48,145 nt of DNA from a virus, in the IMG/VR virus record IMGVR_UViG_3300046811_000186, positions 1 through 48,145 of that record; one strand, 5' to 3'. Below the pieces are notes generated by a model. It did not search any database. It was not told where the DNA came from and saw only the letters and a list, made by a program, of their open reading frames with translations. Below, piece by piece: positions 36,856 to 45,592 of the stretch. The position numbers were made by a program, and so were the translations under genes. Each line of letters opens with the position of its first letter. Position 1 is the first letter of the stretch.

Positions 36856-37332
36856 ATGGCTCTCACAGTTCAGTCGGGCGTTCAGGTTTGGCAGAAGGTC
36901 AAGAACGCGCTCGTTGGCGCGAATCCGGCGCATCAGAATGCGTTCCGTGTTCTCCGCGAGTATCTCGCGACCCAGGGCGGCAACCCCGACCTGCAGTTCA
37001 TTCCCTACACCGCGGCTCAAGCCGTGACGGATGGCGGGACATCGCTGGTTGGCGGAGCTTGCACGCTCTACGCATTCTACGGCAAGGGCGCTCGGACGAC
37101 CGGCACGACGGCCGCGTTCGCTGCATTGCACGATGCCAGCACGAACGGCGCGACCACGACCACGGTTGTGACCGCGAAGTTGAATCTGACCGGACAGTCG
37201 TTCGCCATTCTGGAGCCCACAGGCTTCATTATCGCGACGGACGTCGTGGTTTCGAGCGCGACCGCTGTCGGCGGCGCGACGGAATCGGCAGCGGCAGATG
37301 CGATGAACGGCTTCGTCATCGTCGGCGCGTAA
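36856..37332 (+). CDS. Putative virion protein, 158 aa
   Basis: A Thr/Ala/Gly-rich, beta-type protein ('TTAFAALHDASTNGATTTTV', 'LEPTGFIIATDVVVSSATAV') with an N-terminal helix. Low-complexity beta-rich sequence of this kind is usual for decoration or fibre-associated proteins. Separated from the next gene by 93 bp that contain a CCCC/GGGG hairpin. Confidence 0.65.
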   Translation: MALTVQSGVQVWQKVKNALVGANPAHQNAFRVLREYLATQGGNPDLQFIPYTAAQAVTDGGTSLVGGACTLYAFYGKGARTTGTTAAFAALHDASTNGATTTTVVTAKLNLTGQSFAILEPTGFIIATDVVVSSATAVGGATESAAADAMNGFVIVGA

Positions 37333-37425
37333 GGTTCTCTTCCCCGGTAAGGGGGCTTCGTTTCTCTACGGCCACATGGGGCGGGCAGCTTATCCTGCTC
37401 GCGCCCAGCCAACAGAGGTTTCACA

Positions 37426-37986
37426 ATGTCAGGTATTCGTTCCGTCACTCGTCGTCCCACGGTCGCTGGCTTCGCCACGGCTGGGTCGGCTCCCTTCTAC
37501 GTCGATAGCGACGACAATCGCGTCAAAATCATTCCCGCTGGCAGCGGCACCACCGAAGTCGTTCTTCAGGAAGCTGGCGGAGCCTCCGTTTACGAACGTC
37601 TCACCGCGGCTCGTGTGCTGACGGCTGCAGATTCCGGCAAGACTTTCGCGCTGGCTCTGGCTGGCGGATTCACCGTGACCCTGCCCGCACTTTCCACTGT
37701 CAGTGGGTTCCGGGTTTCGTTCATCGTGGAAATCGCCCCGACCACGGCTTACATCATCAGCGCAGCTACCGCGGACCTCGATACGATGGCGGGTCTTGTG
37801 TTTGGTGCGGACGGCGCGTCCTCTGGTGCAAACTCCGTCACCACGTTCTCGGCTGACCAGTATAACTTCGTCGCCAACGTGGCTCTCATTGGAGACAAGC
37901 TGGACATGGAGCAGGTCGGGATCGCAGGTTGGTCCGGTCATGCGCTCATCGCCATCGGCGCAACTGGCGGCACCTTCACCGGATAA
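37426..37986 (+). CDS. Putative virion (fibre/decoration) protein, 186 aa
   Basis: Beta-rich with repeated Thr/Ala/Gly turns; 'LTAADSGKTFALALAGGFTV' and 'LPALSTVSGFRVSFIVE' are a pattern that I associate with phage tail-fibre trimer segments. AGAGG lies before the ATG. Followed by a structured leader for the next gene. Confidence 0.7.
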   Translation: MSGIRSVTRRPTVAGFATAGSAPFYVDSDDNRVKIIPAGSGTTEVVLQEAGGASVYERLTAARVLTAADSGKTFALALAGGFTVTLPALSTVSGFRVSFIVEIAPTTAYIISAATADLDTMAGLVFGADGASSGANSVTTFSADQYNFVANVALIGDKLDMEQVGIAGWSGHALIAIGATGGTFTG

Positions 37987-37987
37987 T

Positions 37988-38028
37988 GTGAGTAGGGGCT
38001 TCGGCCCCTTCTCCGAAAGGATACTCAC
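37988..38028 (+). promoter_or_regulatory. Structured leader that can hide a ribosome site
   Basis: An outer 7-bp stem GTGAGTA/TACTCAC (37988-37994 with 38022-38028) encloses a GGGGC-TTCG-GCCCC tetraloop hairpin (37995-38008) and the ribosome site GAAAGGA (38014-38020); the ATG at 38029 directly follows the stem. The short inner hairpin with TTCT could also act as a weak terminator. Translation of the downstream gene may therefore depend on opening of this structure. Confidence 0.5.
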
Positions 38029-38499
38029 ATGAAAGTTGACCTGATTTACAACGAAGGGCTCAATAAGTTCGAGCCCGAATACCCGTTCTCAGGTGGACGC
38101 AATCCCCTCGTTTCGGAGAGTGGCACACAGACCCTCACGAATAAGACGCTGACGGCGCCGACGATTACCGGCGCTGCAGGGATTGCCGACACCATCACCA
38201 CGGATAACGCGGACGCGGCTGTGCCTATTACGGGCGGCACCGTCGTGTTCACCAAGGGCAGTTCCTCGACGCATACCCTGGCGGCTTCTGCGGTGCTGGG
38301 CACGACGCTCACGTTGGCAGCGGGCTCGGCTCAGGCCCATGTCATCACGGCAACGGGCCTGATTGACGACGGTATCACAGGTGGGTCGAAGACGACCATC
38401 ACCCTGGCCTCGTTCATCGGCGCGAACATCGTGTTGAAGGCCGTGCAAGTCGGCAAGTGGATGGTGATATCGAAGAACGCGGTCACCAGCGTGGCGTAA
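38029..38499 (+). CDS. Tail-fibre-like protein, 156 aa
   Basis: Contains 'SGTQTLTNKTLTAPTITGAA', a motif found in many phage tail fibres and virion surface proteins, followed by repetitive Thr/Ala/Gly beta structure ('STHTLAASAVLGTTLTLAAG'). Probably a trimeric fibre or surface decoration. Ends in front of a strong terminator. Confidence 0.75.
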   Translation: MKVDLIYNEGLNKFEPEYPFSGGRNPLVSESGTQTLTNKTLTAPTITGAAGIADTITTDNADAAVPITGGTVVFTKGSSSTHTLAASAVLGTTLTLAAGSAQAHVITATGLIDDGITGGSKTTITLASFIGANIVLKAVQVGKWMVISKNAVTSVA

Positions 38500-38512
38500 C
38501 GCGGTTTTAGTG

Positions 38513-38545
38513 GGCCGTCTCATGGGAACGTGGGACGGCCTTTTT
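38513..38545 (+). terminator. Intrinsic terminator
   Basis: A 10-bp stem (38513-38522 with 38531-38540, one U-G pair) with an eight-base loop and a direct TTTTT tract. It ends the capsid-proximal unit of surface proteins, 14 bases after the stop codon. Confidence 0.9.
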
Positions 38546-38557
38546 GAGGTTTAGGCT

Positions 38558-39010
38558 ATGGCAGACATTCGCAATCGCCCGGTCCCTAGCAACGGACCGC
38601 TCCCGTTCAATACAGGAACCGCGGCGCTCGACGCCCTCATGGCAGACGGGATTATCTTTCCGTCGCTCTCGCGGCTTGCGGCGGCATACACATCACAGGA
38701 ATTCACGAACCCCGGCGCGCGAGGGATTCGCATCTTCACCTCGAACGACGCAGCGGGCGGTTCGACCGCGACCGTCAAGGTGCAGGTCAGGATGCCCGGC
38801 ACGACGAACTGGACTGACCTTGCTGGAGCAGCGACCGCGGCTCTTGGCTCGGTTACCGGTTCGCTCATTACCATCTATCCGGGGCTGACCGGCATCGCAG
38901 ATTCGGCCGGTATCACCATCAACCAGCATCTCGGAACGTCGTGGAGAATTGTGCTGACCATCGGCACCGCGACGGGCACCTCGGCTGTGTCGGCCGACTA
39001 TCTCATGTAA
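38558..39010 (+). CDS. Putative virion protein, 150 aa
   Basis: GAGG precedes the ATG by eight bases. Beta-rich with 'TATVKVQVRMPGTTNWTDLA' and 'TNPGARGIRIFTSNDAAGGS', resembling discoidin/jelly-roll-like domains in phage structural proteins. Likely part of the particle surface or tail. Family not assigned. Confidence 0.7.
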   Translation: MADIRNRPVPSNGPLPFNTGTAALDALMADGIIFPSLSRLAAAYTSQEFTNPGARGIRIFTSNDAAGGSTATVKVQVRMPGTTNWTDLAGAATAALGSVTGSLITIYPGLTGIADSAGITINQHLGTSWRIVLTIGTATGTSAVSADYLM

Positions 39011-39019
39011 AGGACTGCA

Positions 39020-40084
39020 ATGGCGACTCCACTGACAACCATCCGTAACCAAGTTCGGGCGAGACTGCTGGAGACGCTGGCACTGACGACACCGGGCTCA
39101 CCCCTGGTGTCGCCCCAGGGCACTCCGGGCACGACGTCGTATAGCTACGCCATCGTGGCGAAGAATGTTTCTGGGGCCTCTCCGGCGAGTCAGTCGCGAA
39201 TAACTGTTTCTGGGAATGCGACTCTGACCGGGTCGAATTTCAATCGACTCACTTGGCTGGCGGTTCCGGGAGAAACCAATGGCTACGATATTTACCGCAC
39301 ACTTACGTCGGGCACTCCGGGGAGTGTTGGGCTCATTGGTTCCGTGGCGACGGGCGTTATCACCTTTGATGACACCGGTCTGGCAGGGAACGGTGCAGCA
39401 GCGCCTACAGCGAACACCTCTGGAATCACGTCGCCGTTTTGGACGGAGCAAGAGCTGTTCGACATTCTTGTCCTGGGTTGCAAGGACCTATGGCGTGCTA
39501 TTGTGGATTTGCACCAGGGACACTTCACAACGATTGATGAAACGAACGTAAGTGCGACCTCCGGGTCCTCAACACTGACGGGCGTGCCGGTCGATTGCTT
39601 TCGCGTCCTCATGGTTGAACCACGCGTCCTGACGTCGAGCGAGCCATTTCGGTTCCTTTACTTCAAACCGAAGCAGTATCACAGCGTGGCGTTTCAATCC
39701 GCTCGCGCGCAGTCTGGCACTATCACCAACAACCAGACCAACGTTATCTACTACGACATCCTCAACGCAGGGTCACCGGTAGCGGCGCCTAGCATCGTGA
39801 TTGCCCCCACGCTTAGCTCAACGGTGCTCCTGCGTCTCGTCTATGTGCATGTGTTGCCGACCCTGACGGAGAACAGTGATAACCCGATTCCCGGCGAAAG
39901 CGATAATGCATTGGTGAATTGGGGAGTCGCTTGGGCTCGTCAGAAGGAACGCGAGGACCGACAACCCGACCCTGCAGCCCTTAGCTCCTATGCGACGGAT
40001 AAGAATTCTCTGCTTGTCGGTTTGACACCGCGTCAGGAACAAGAGGAAGAGATTGTGGAAGGACTCTTCGATGGCTTCTATTAA
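39020..40084 (+). CDS. Head-tail connector-like protein with FN3-like insertion, 354 aa
   Basis: The N-terminus (TTIRNQVRARLLETLAL) and the C-terminal two thirds ('EQELFDILVLGCKDLWRAIV', 'DCFRVLMVEPR', 'DNALVNWGVAWARQKERED') match the helical layout of short-tail connector/adaptor proteins. Residues about 30-125 form a fibronectin-III-like insertion ('YSYAIVAKNVSGASPASQSR', 'WLAVPGETNGYDIYRTL'), common on phage virions. It lies just before the tail hub genes. Confidence 0.75.
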   Translation: MATPLTTIRNQVRARLLETLALTTPGSPLVSPQGTPGTTSYSYAIVAKNVSGASPASQSRITVSGNATLTGSNFNRLTWLAVPGETNGYDIYRTLTSGTPGSVGLIGSVATGVITFDDTGLAGNGAAAPTANTSGITSPFWTEQELFDILVLGCKDLWRAIVDLHQGHFTTIDETNVSATSGSSTLTGVPVDCFRVLMVEPRVLTSSEPFRFLYFKPKQYHSVAFQSARAQSGTITNNQTNVIYYDILNAGSPVAAPSIVIAPTLSSTVLLRLVYVHVLPTLTENSDNPIPGESDNALVNWGVAWARQKEREDRQPDPAALSSYATDKNSLLVGLTPRQEQEEEIVEGLFDGFY

Positions 40085-40547
40085 AAACTCCTTGCAAGGG
40101 CTCGACATGGCGAAAGCGATGCGGCTTAAGCAGATTCAGGACGAGTGGCAGCAATTTCCCGGCCGGGCTCCGAACGGGACTGGACTCACCGGGCTCAACC
40201 CGAACGATGCGAAGGGTTATTCCGACATGCTCAATGAGCAGACGGAGGGGATGAACCTGGAAAACGAAGCGCAAGGTAAGGCTCCGGTTATCGTGAAAGC
40301 GGGCGGCGAGATAGGGTCACAGATTCCGAACAACTACGTGGACATGAGTCGCAAGAATGACTCTGGTCCATTCGGTGTCTTCGGCGCCGGCACTGGTGGT
40401 GTAGAAAGTCGTCCGACCGACGCTCTCCTCGGACTGCAGCAAGCGGCTACTCCGGTGACTCCCGCGAACACCGTCGTTCCCGGTTATCAACCGAACGCCC
40501 CGGACCTCGCACTTATCACGAAAGCGAAGAAACGCGGATTGAGGTAA
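40071..40547 (+). CDS. Putative tail-assembly protein, 158 aa
   Basis: GGAAGG before the ATG at 40071, which overlaps the previous gene by 14 bases. A helical N-terminus (LQGLDMAKAMRLKQIQDEWQ) is followed by a flexible Asn/Gly/Pro-rich body. Position between connector and hub suggests a minor tail or head-closure protein. Confidence 0.65.
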   Translation: MASIKNSLQGLDMAKAMRLKQIQDEWQQFPGRAPNGTGLTGLNPNDAKGYSDMLNEQTEGMNLENEAQGKAPVIVKAGGEIGSQIPNNYVDMSRKNDSGPFGVFGAGTGGVESRPTDALLGLQQAATPVTPANTVVPGYQPNAPDLALITKAKKRGLR

Positions 40548-40553
40548 AGACCG

Positions 40554-40829
40554 ATGGGTAATCTTTCCGTCACTCACATGGGAGAAGCGGGAGTTAATGT
40601 TGACAAGAATGCCCTGGAACTTGCCGACAATGAACTTGTGCGCGCCCAGAATGCTATCTCGGATGTGGTCGTCGGTCGCACCACGCTGAGAAAACGCGCG
40701 GGACTCATTGCCTTCAATACCTCGGCTATCACGGCGGGCTCCGTGCTGGGGGGCTCTGACCTTCCCGTGCGTAACTCCAGCTCAAGCGGCATTCGTAATA
40801 TGTATGTCGGGAGAGGGCCAACAGTCTGA
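40554..40829 (+). CDS. N-terminal segment of podoviral tail hub protein, 91 aa
   Basis: 'GEAGVNVDKNALELADNELV' followed by 'RAQNAISDVVVGRTTLRKRA' and 'GLIAFN' is the characteristic N-terminus of a large podovirus tail protein (P22 gp10-like hubs, usually about 600 residues). Here the frame ends after 91 residues, with 'LGGSDLPVRN...MYVGRGPTV', in TGATG with the next gene. The rest of the expected hub seems to lie at 43642-45255. It is either a separate polypeptide or a split product. Confidence 0.7.
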   Translation: MGNLSVTHMGEAGVNVDKNALELADNELVRAQNAISDVVVGRTTLRKRAGLIAFNTSAITAGSVLGGSDLPVRNSSSSGIRNMYVGRGPTV

Positions 40830-43642
40830 TGTCGTCATTCACCACTCCAGAAGCGCAATTCCTGGTGCAGTCTAGTTGCCGTATCACGGACCACGCGGTC
40901 TATCTGCAGATTCTCTCGGACTACGGGATTACCGGTAACGGAGGACTCCTATTTGGTGTTTCCCCGACCACGCTGCGAAACCGTTACAATCTGAACTATG
41001 TAGATAACCCTACCTCGTCAGACTATCAGAACCTCACTCCGACTGGTTGTGTATTCACCACGAGTGCCGCTGCGGCCTCCCAGGTGCTGGGACATACAGT
41101 CTCTGGTCTTGCAGATGGTGTGCAAACGCTCAGTGGGGTTAGCTATACCGACCCGAACGGGCAGCTTTTCACGTCCGTGACGTGGGAATGGTATGCAGAG
41201 GTTGTCTTTTTCAACGTGGCGACGGATAAGGTTGCTGCGTGGGACCAGCAGGTTGTTACCTGGGCTGGAGATAACGCCGCAACCCGCGTCATCCCAACCA
41301 CGTTTGCGTTGAACGACGGCGCCAGTGTTGCGGTCATTGCGTTCCCCCTCGCGAGTCTCAGTTCACCATCAGCGGCAATCTCGTCTGTAGCAGGAACCAT
41401 TCTTTCGCGCAATCCAGCAGATACCACACAGGGAGTGACCTCACTCGGGGCGACTGGTTTCACCATCAAGACAGGGGGCAGCGTCAACATTAACGCGGTG
41501 GGCACCAACTACTACGCCATCGTGCTCAAGAGTAGTGGCAATAGCCCACAGATGAAACAAGGGTCCTATGTAGGACTCGGAGCCAAAAGCGGAAACATCA
41601 TCTGTGCGATTGGCACGAAGAACATTACCACCGGGTTCACGATGACCGCGAACGACGTGGGTCGGACCTTGGTGATTGCCAGTTCTCAGTCGGTTACCAT
41701 CGCTTCGTTTATCGACGCTACGCACATTACCATCAGTGCGAATGCCCTGTTCGACGGACTTCAAACAGGTTCGATTGGGGCTGGTGGACAAACCATCACG
41801 GTGGGTGGTTCTGTCGCGCCCAAGATGATTTGGGTGTTCAACCGGACTTCGACGGGCGCTCTCTACACGTCAGACATGCCGAATGGCACAAGCGTAGGCT
41901 TCGCGAACGAGGCGAAGGCGACCAACGTGATGATTACCAACGTCGCTGTGGACCCAACCTTGGGCGCACAGTTCACGCTAGGTTCTGATAACAACGTCAA
42001 CATCGATGCCCAGACGGGCTGGTGGGTCTCATTTCAATTCGACCCCACAGATGCTGCGCTCGGAGGCATTCATGTCTTCACGGGCACGGGCACCGGCGGC
42101 AGCGTATCGGTCACGGGGTTTGGGTTTCAACCGGCCTTCGCTTATGCAAGGGAGGCGCTGGCAGCGAGCACGAAGGCCGCGCATCGAGGACCCACGCAAG
42201 CGGGTGCTCACTCGCAGACCTTCGATGGCGCGGATATCGTTTCGACCGGCATCACGTCACTTGATTCAAACGGTATCACCGTGAACTCGAACGTGGCTGT
42301 GGCGTCGAATCCCTTCTACGGATTCGCACTCAAATCCACGTTATCCACGACACAGTTTCCGACTCCGACATACAAAGACCCGACCTGCACGGACGCAGGG
42401 GATGGCACGACAACGTGTGTGGATAACCCCACCGTTTCGAACACGCCGCCGACTGGGGCGCCTCCGGAGGCTCCGGTTCCGACGTATACGCCCACGTGGT
42501 GGTGCAACGTGCGGACGGGTGAATCTATCTTTCAGATGGATTCGCCGGGTTCTGACTGGACCGCATGCAGCGGGCCGGCAACCAACGATGGTTGGTATCA
42601 CTCGCAAGACGGATTCGGTCGAGTGCCGTTTACGGTGTGTGGTGGACAACCGGCTGACCCGCGGGCGTGGTTGGATATCGTGGGTTGGGCAACAGGTAAT
42701 ACCGGCATGCTCGGAGGTTCGCCGGGAGCCGCATGCATTCAGGATAACCACTTGGTCTATCCGGGTGGCGACTATACGGTGAGCACCAGCTCGCCAACGA
42801 TTCGTATCTTCGACGGGCATGTGGACCGACTGTTGACCACGGTGCCGAAGTCGGCCTCGAACGTTGTGGCGAAAGCCGTGATGTCGGTGCTGGCCGCGAA
42901 TGGCACTGTCTATCTCAGCACCTGGGATTCCGGAACCAGCTCAGCGGATTGGGTTGGACGGGTCTTCCAGCTCGACACCGTCTCTGGCGACCTCACGCTG
43001 CTCGGCACGACGTTCGCTGCAGGAGAGATGCCCTACGCGCTCGCGTGGCATATGGGGCGACTCTGGTGTGGCACGAACAACGGCATCGGCACAGTCGGCA
43101 AGATTTACTTCTTCCGACCCGGCATCGATACCGCGTGGACACTCGACCATGCAACCTCCAGTGATTCGGCTGGCGGCGTAGACTCGATGGTCTCCTACAA
43201 AGGTAAGCTGTATGTGGGGACGGATAATGCTGCGGCATCTCGTGGCAAAGTGTTGGTGCGGGATACTGCTGGCGCTTATACGACGTCGCAAACCGGGGCG
43301 GGCGGCACGAACGCGGTCGTGAACAATGGGTATCTCCAGCTCACGGTGTTTGGCAGTAACCTGTATGCGTCCTATTGGAATAACGATACAACCGCGTATT
43401 CCAAGATAGAGAAGTTTGACGGCACGACGTGGTCTAACTCCTTCGTGGGAGCGACGACAACCATCAAGCCCTACATCATCCTCGCGGTGGATGACGGGGC
43501 ACTCTACGCATTCGGTGGCGGTAAACTTCTTGCGGCAGCAATCGTGAGCACGCTCGACGGCATTACGTGGACGAACCTATCCGCGGAGCTTCCGGAAACG
43601 GACACAACGTTGCTTCCACTGTTTGGCGTAGTGGTGACCTAA
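40829..43642 (+). CDS. Large tail protein with beta-propeller, receptor-binding candidate, 937 aa
   Basis: Residues 1-500 are Thr/Gly/Ser-rich beta structure with two similar sections around 140-260 and 370-490 ('GFTIKTGGSVNINAVGTNYY' against 'GITVNSNVAVASNPFYGFAL'), as in trimeric tail spikes or LamG-like repeats. A Cys/Pro-rich linker (about 515-560) follows. The last 330 residues have repeated 'GTVYLSTWDSG', 'GRLWCGTNNGIG', 'GKLYVGTDNAA', 'SNLYASYWNND' and 'GALYAFGGGK' blades, a beta-propeller. It could recognise the host surface. It starts in TGATG with the short hub segment and is TAATG-coupled to the second one. Confidence 0.75.
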   Translation: MSSFTTPEAQFLVQSSCRITDHAVYLQILSDYGITGNGGLLFGVSPTTLRNRYNLNYVDNPTSSDYQNLTPTGCVFTTSAAAASQVLGHTVSGLADGVQTLSGVSYTDPNGQLFTSVTWEWYAEVVFFNVATDKVAAWDQQVVTWAGDNAATRVIPTTFALNDGASVAVIAFPLASLSSPSAAISSVAGTILSRNPADTTQGVTSLGATGFTIKTGGSVNINAVGTNYYAIVLKSSGNSPQMKQGSYVGLGAKSGNIICAIGTKNITTGFTMTANDVGRTLVIASSQSVTIASFIDATHITISANALFDGLQTGSIGAGGQTITVGGSVAPKMIWVFNRTSTGALYTSDMPNGTSVGFANEAKATNVMITNVAVDPTLGAQFTLGSDNNVNIDAQTGWWVSFQFDPTDAALGGIHVFTGTGTGGSVSVTGFGFQPAFAYAREALAASTKAAHRGPTQAGAHSQTFDGADIVSTGITSLDSNGITVNSNVAVASNPFYGFALKSTLSTTQFPTPTYKDPTCTDAGDGTTTCVDNPTVSNTPPTGAPPEAPVPTYTPTWWCNVRTGESIFQMDSPGSDWTACSGPATNDGWYHSQDGFGRVPFTVCGGQPADPRAWLDIVGWATGNTGMLGGSPGAACIQDNHLVYPGGDYTVSTSSPTIRIFDGHVDRLLTTVPKSASNVVAKAVMSVLAANGTVYLSTWDSGTSSADWVGRVFQLDTVSGDLTLLGTTFAAGEMPYALAWHMGRLWCGTNNGIGTVGKIYFFRPGIDTAWTLDHATSSDSAGGVDSMVSYKGKLYVGTDNAAASRGKVLVRDTAGAYTTSQTGAGGTNAVVNNGYLQLTVFGSNLYASYWNNDTTAYSKIEKFDGTTWSNSFVGATTTIKPYIILAVDDGALYAFGGGKLLAAAIVSTLDGITWTNLSAELPETDTTLLPLFGVVVT

Positions 43643-45255
43643 TGGCTGTATCAGTAATTCAAACAGGGACCTCCTTGCAATTGCTCGATGAAAGTGGGGG
43701 GCTCACGCCCCTCACGCTTCCTACGGGCATCGTGCTCGACACGACGGTTCCGCCACGATGGGCGGCGTATAACAATAACGTGGTGTTGGTGAACACCCCC
43801 GACCGGCCCTTGACTATCGATGCGTCGGGTGTTGTGCGGGTGTTGACGCCGCACAGGCCACGGATTGTGCCCGTCCTGGCGGGAGTCGCTGGAGGCACAC
43901 TCACCGGAACCTATCGGGCGAAGGACACGTTCGTGGTCCTCGATTCGTTTGGCAATATCATCAGCGAAAGCGATTACAGCCCTATCGCAACCAAAGTCGC
44001 CATCGCGGCTAAGTTCCTTGGCGTCTCCAATGTGGAGGTGAGTCCGGATGATGTGACGCTGCGGCGTATCTACCGGACGACGGATAACGGCGCGGTATTC
44101 TTTCAGTGGGTGGACTTGGACGGCAACGTCCTCACCACCATCCAGGACGACCTTGCGGACGCAGGGCTCTCGGTGTTCGCAGCTCCTGTGCTGGGAACCC
44201 CTCCGCGGCTTATCACCATCGCAGAGTTTCGCGGTCGATTGTTCGGGTCGGGCGACACGGATATCGATTTTCTTCGTTATACAGAAACCGGGCTCCAATA
44301 CTCGTGGCCCGCGGACAACGCGATTCGCATCGCTGGGTTTGGCTCGGACTCCTTCGGCATCGTCGCCCTAGCCGCTCGTCGAGAGGCTCTCTGTGTCGGC
44401 CGGCGAAACCTACTCTCACAAATTACCGGCACTGGCGCGGAGAGTAACGGTAACACCGACCTCGACCCGGTGACCATCTCACAGGAAGTCGGCGTTGAAT
44501 CGCAGGAGACCATGAAGGTGTTCCGCGATGTGGTGTATTTTCTCTGGAAGGACGGCGTCTACACATGGGGAAGTGACGGGATAACGTGCGTCTCGGACGG
44601 GGACGCGAGCGGGAAGGGAGCAGTGAGGAGCTGGTTCGCTACCGACAATTACTTCAACAGAGACAGGTTCTCCGTCGCCTTCGCCCACATCGACCCCTAC
44701 GCGGCCATCTACCGGTTGTTCCTGTGCTCGGCGGGAAGCAACACGATTGACCGTTGGGTCGAGTATTCGATTGACGACAAGACATGGTTTGGCCCTCACA
44801 AGACGGGCCTATTCACTCCGGTGTCCGCGTTTACCCGGTCTACCTCGTCAGACAAGAAGGTTCCGGTTATCGGAGCCGCTTCCTCGGTGTTCGAGGAGCA
44901 ACTCACTCGCACAGATGGCTACGCCGTGCCAGTTGAATTAGACGTGTTGGGGAAACAACACGATGGGGACGAGCCTGACCAACAGAAGGTCTATGGTGAG
45001 GTGTCGCTCTTGGGCACCGCCCTGCCGTCTGGAACCTTACAGGTCACGACAGTTATCGGAAAACGCGACACGAGCGGCACCATCGTTGGGCGCACGGTCG
45101 CTCAGTTCTACAATATGACAAAAGGACGACAGCGTCTCGGGCGCCTCGGTAACGGGGAGCACGTTCAGTTTCGCTTTGTGAATAGCAATGTCGATGAGGA
45201 CGTGCAGCTTTATGGTTACGAGGTAGACCCGGTCTTCCTCCTTGGACGGAGATAA
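43642..45255 (+). CDS. Podoviral tail hub protein, main part, 537 aa
   Basis: TAATG-coupled start at 43642. The beginning, 'GLTPLTLPTGIVLDTTVPPR' then 'WAAYNNNVVLVNTPDRPLTI', is what usually follows the 'aqN...kRpGl' N-terminus in P22 gp10-like hubs, and the body contains the typical 'LRYTETGLQYSWPADNAIRI' and 'GIVALAARREALCVGRRNLL' sections, then 'SQETMKVFRDVVYFLWKDGV'. It lacks that N-terminus, which is encoded at 40554. Predicted role: the hub that links connector, fibres and needle. Confidence 0.8.
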   Translation: MAVSVIQTGTSLQLLDESGGLTPLTLPTGIVLDTTVPPRWAAYNNNVVLVNTPDRPLTIDASGVVRVLTPHRPRIVPVLAGVAGGTLTGTYRAKDTFVVLDSFGNIISESDYSPIATKVAIAAKFLGVSNVEVSPDDVTLRRIYRTTDNGAVFFQWVDLDGNVLTTIQDDLADAGLSVFAAPVLGTPPRLITIAEFRGRLFGSGDTDIDFLRYTETGLQYSWPADNAIRIAGFGSDSFGIVALAARREALCVGRRNLLSQITGTGAESNGNTDLDPVTISQEVGVESQETMKVFRDVVYFLWKDGVYTWGSDGITCVSDGDASGKGAVRSWFATDNYFNRDRFSVAFAHIDPYAAIYRLFLCSAGSNTIDRWVEYSIDDKTWFGPHKTGLFTPVSAFTRSTSSDKKVPVIGAASSVFEEQLTRTDGYAVPVELDVLGKQHDGDEPDQQKVYGEVSLLGTALPSGTLQVTTVIGKRDTSGTIVGRTVAQFYNMTKGRQRLGRLGNGEHVQFRFVNSNVDEDVQLYGYEVDPVFLLGRR

Positions 45256-45256
45256 C

Positions 45257-45592
45257 ATGGCAGGCACACTCGTTACTATCGCGGGACCGGCGTATATCGC
45301 ATCAAGTGCGACAAACATCTATACGCCGCCCGCTTCGACCATCTACACCGTTATCAAGCACATTCACTTCGCCAACGTCACGACGGCCGCAGTGACCTTC
45401 TCGCTTTACGTCGGCGCAACAGGTGGTTCGGCTGGCGGCACGGAGCTGTTCAAGAACTTCACGATTCCGGCGAACGGCGTCTATGATTACTACTGCAACA
45501 AGAAGATGCTCTCGACGGACTTCTTAACCGGCATCGCGAGTGCCGCAACATCCCTCACAATTTTGGTTGAGGGCGAACAGGTCGTGGTCTGA
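45257..45592 (+). CDS. Putative virion protein, 111 aa
   Basis: GGAG five bases before the ATG at 45257. A compact beta sandwich: 'YTVIKHIHFANVTTAAVTFS', 'LFKNFTIPANGVYDYYCNKK', 'SLTILVEGEQVVV'. This pattern is widespread among small phage tail proteins that decorate fibres. Stop coupled to the next ATG (TGATG). Confidence 0.7.
   Translation: MAGTLVTIAGPAYIASSATNIYTPPASTIYTVIKHIHFANVTTAAVTFSLYVGATGGSAGGTELFKNFTIPANGVYDYYCNKKMLSTDFLTGIASAATSLTILVEGEQVVV

Noticed and set aside
40829-43642. Diversity-generating retroelement target
   Set aside because: The large tail protein would be a suitable target, but there is no reverse transcriptase gene and I see no template repeat copy of its C-terminal coding region.
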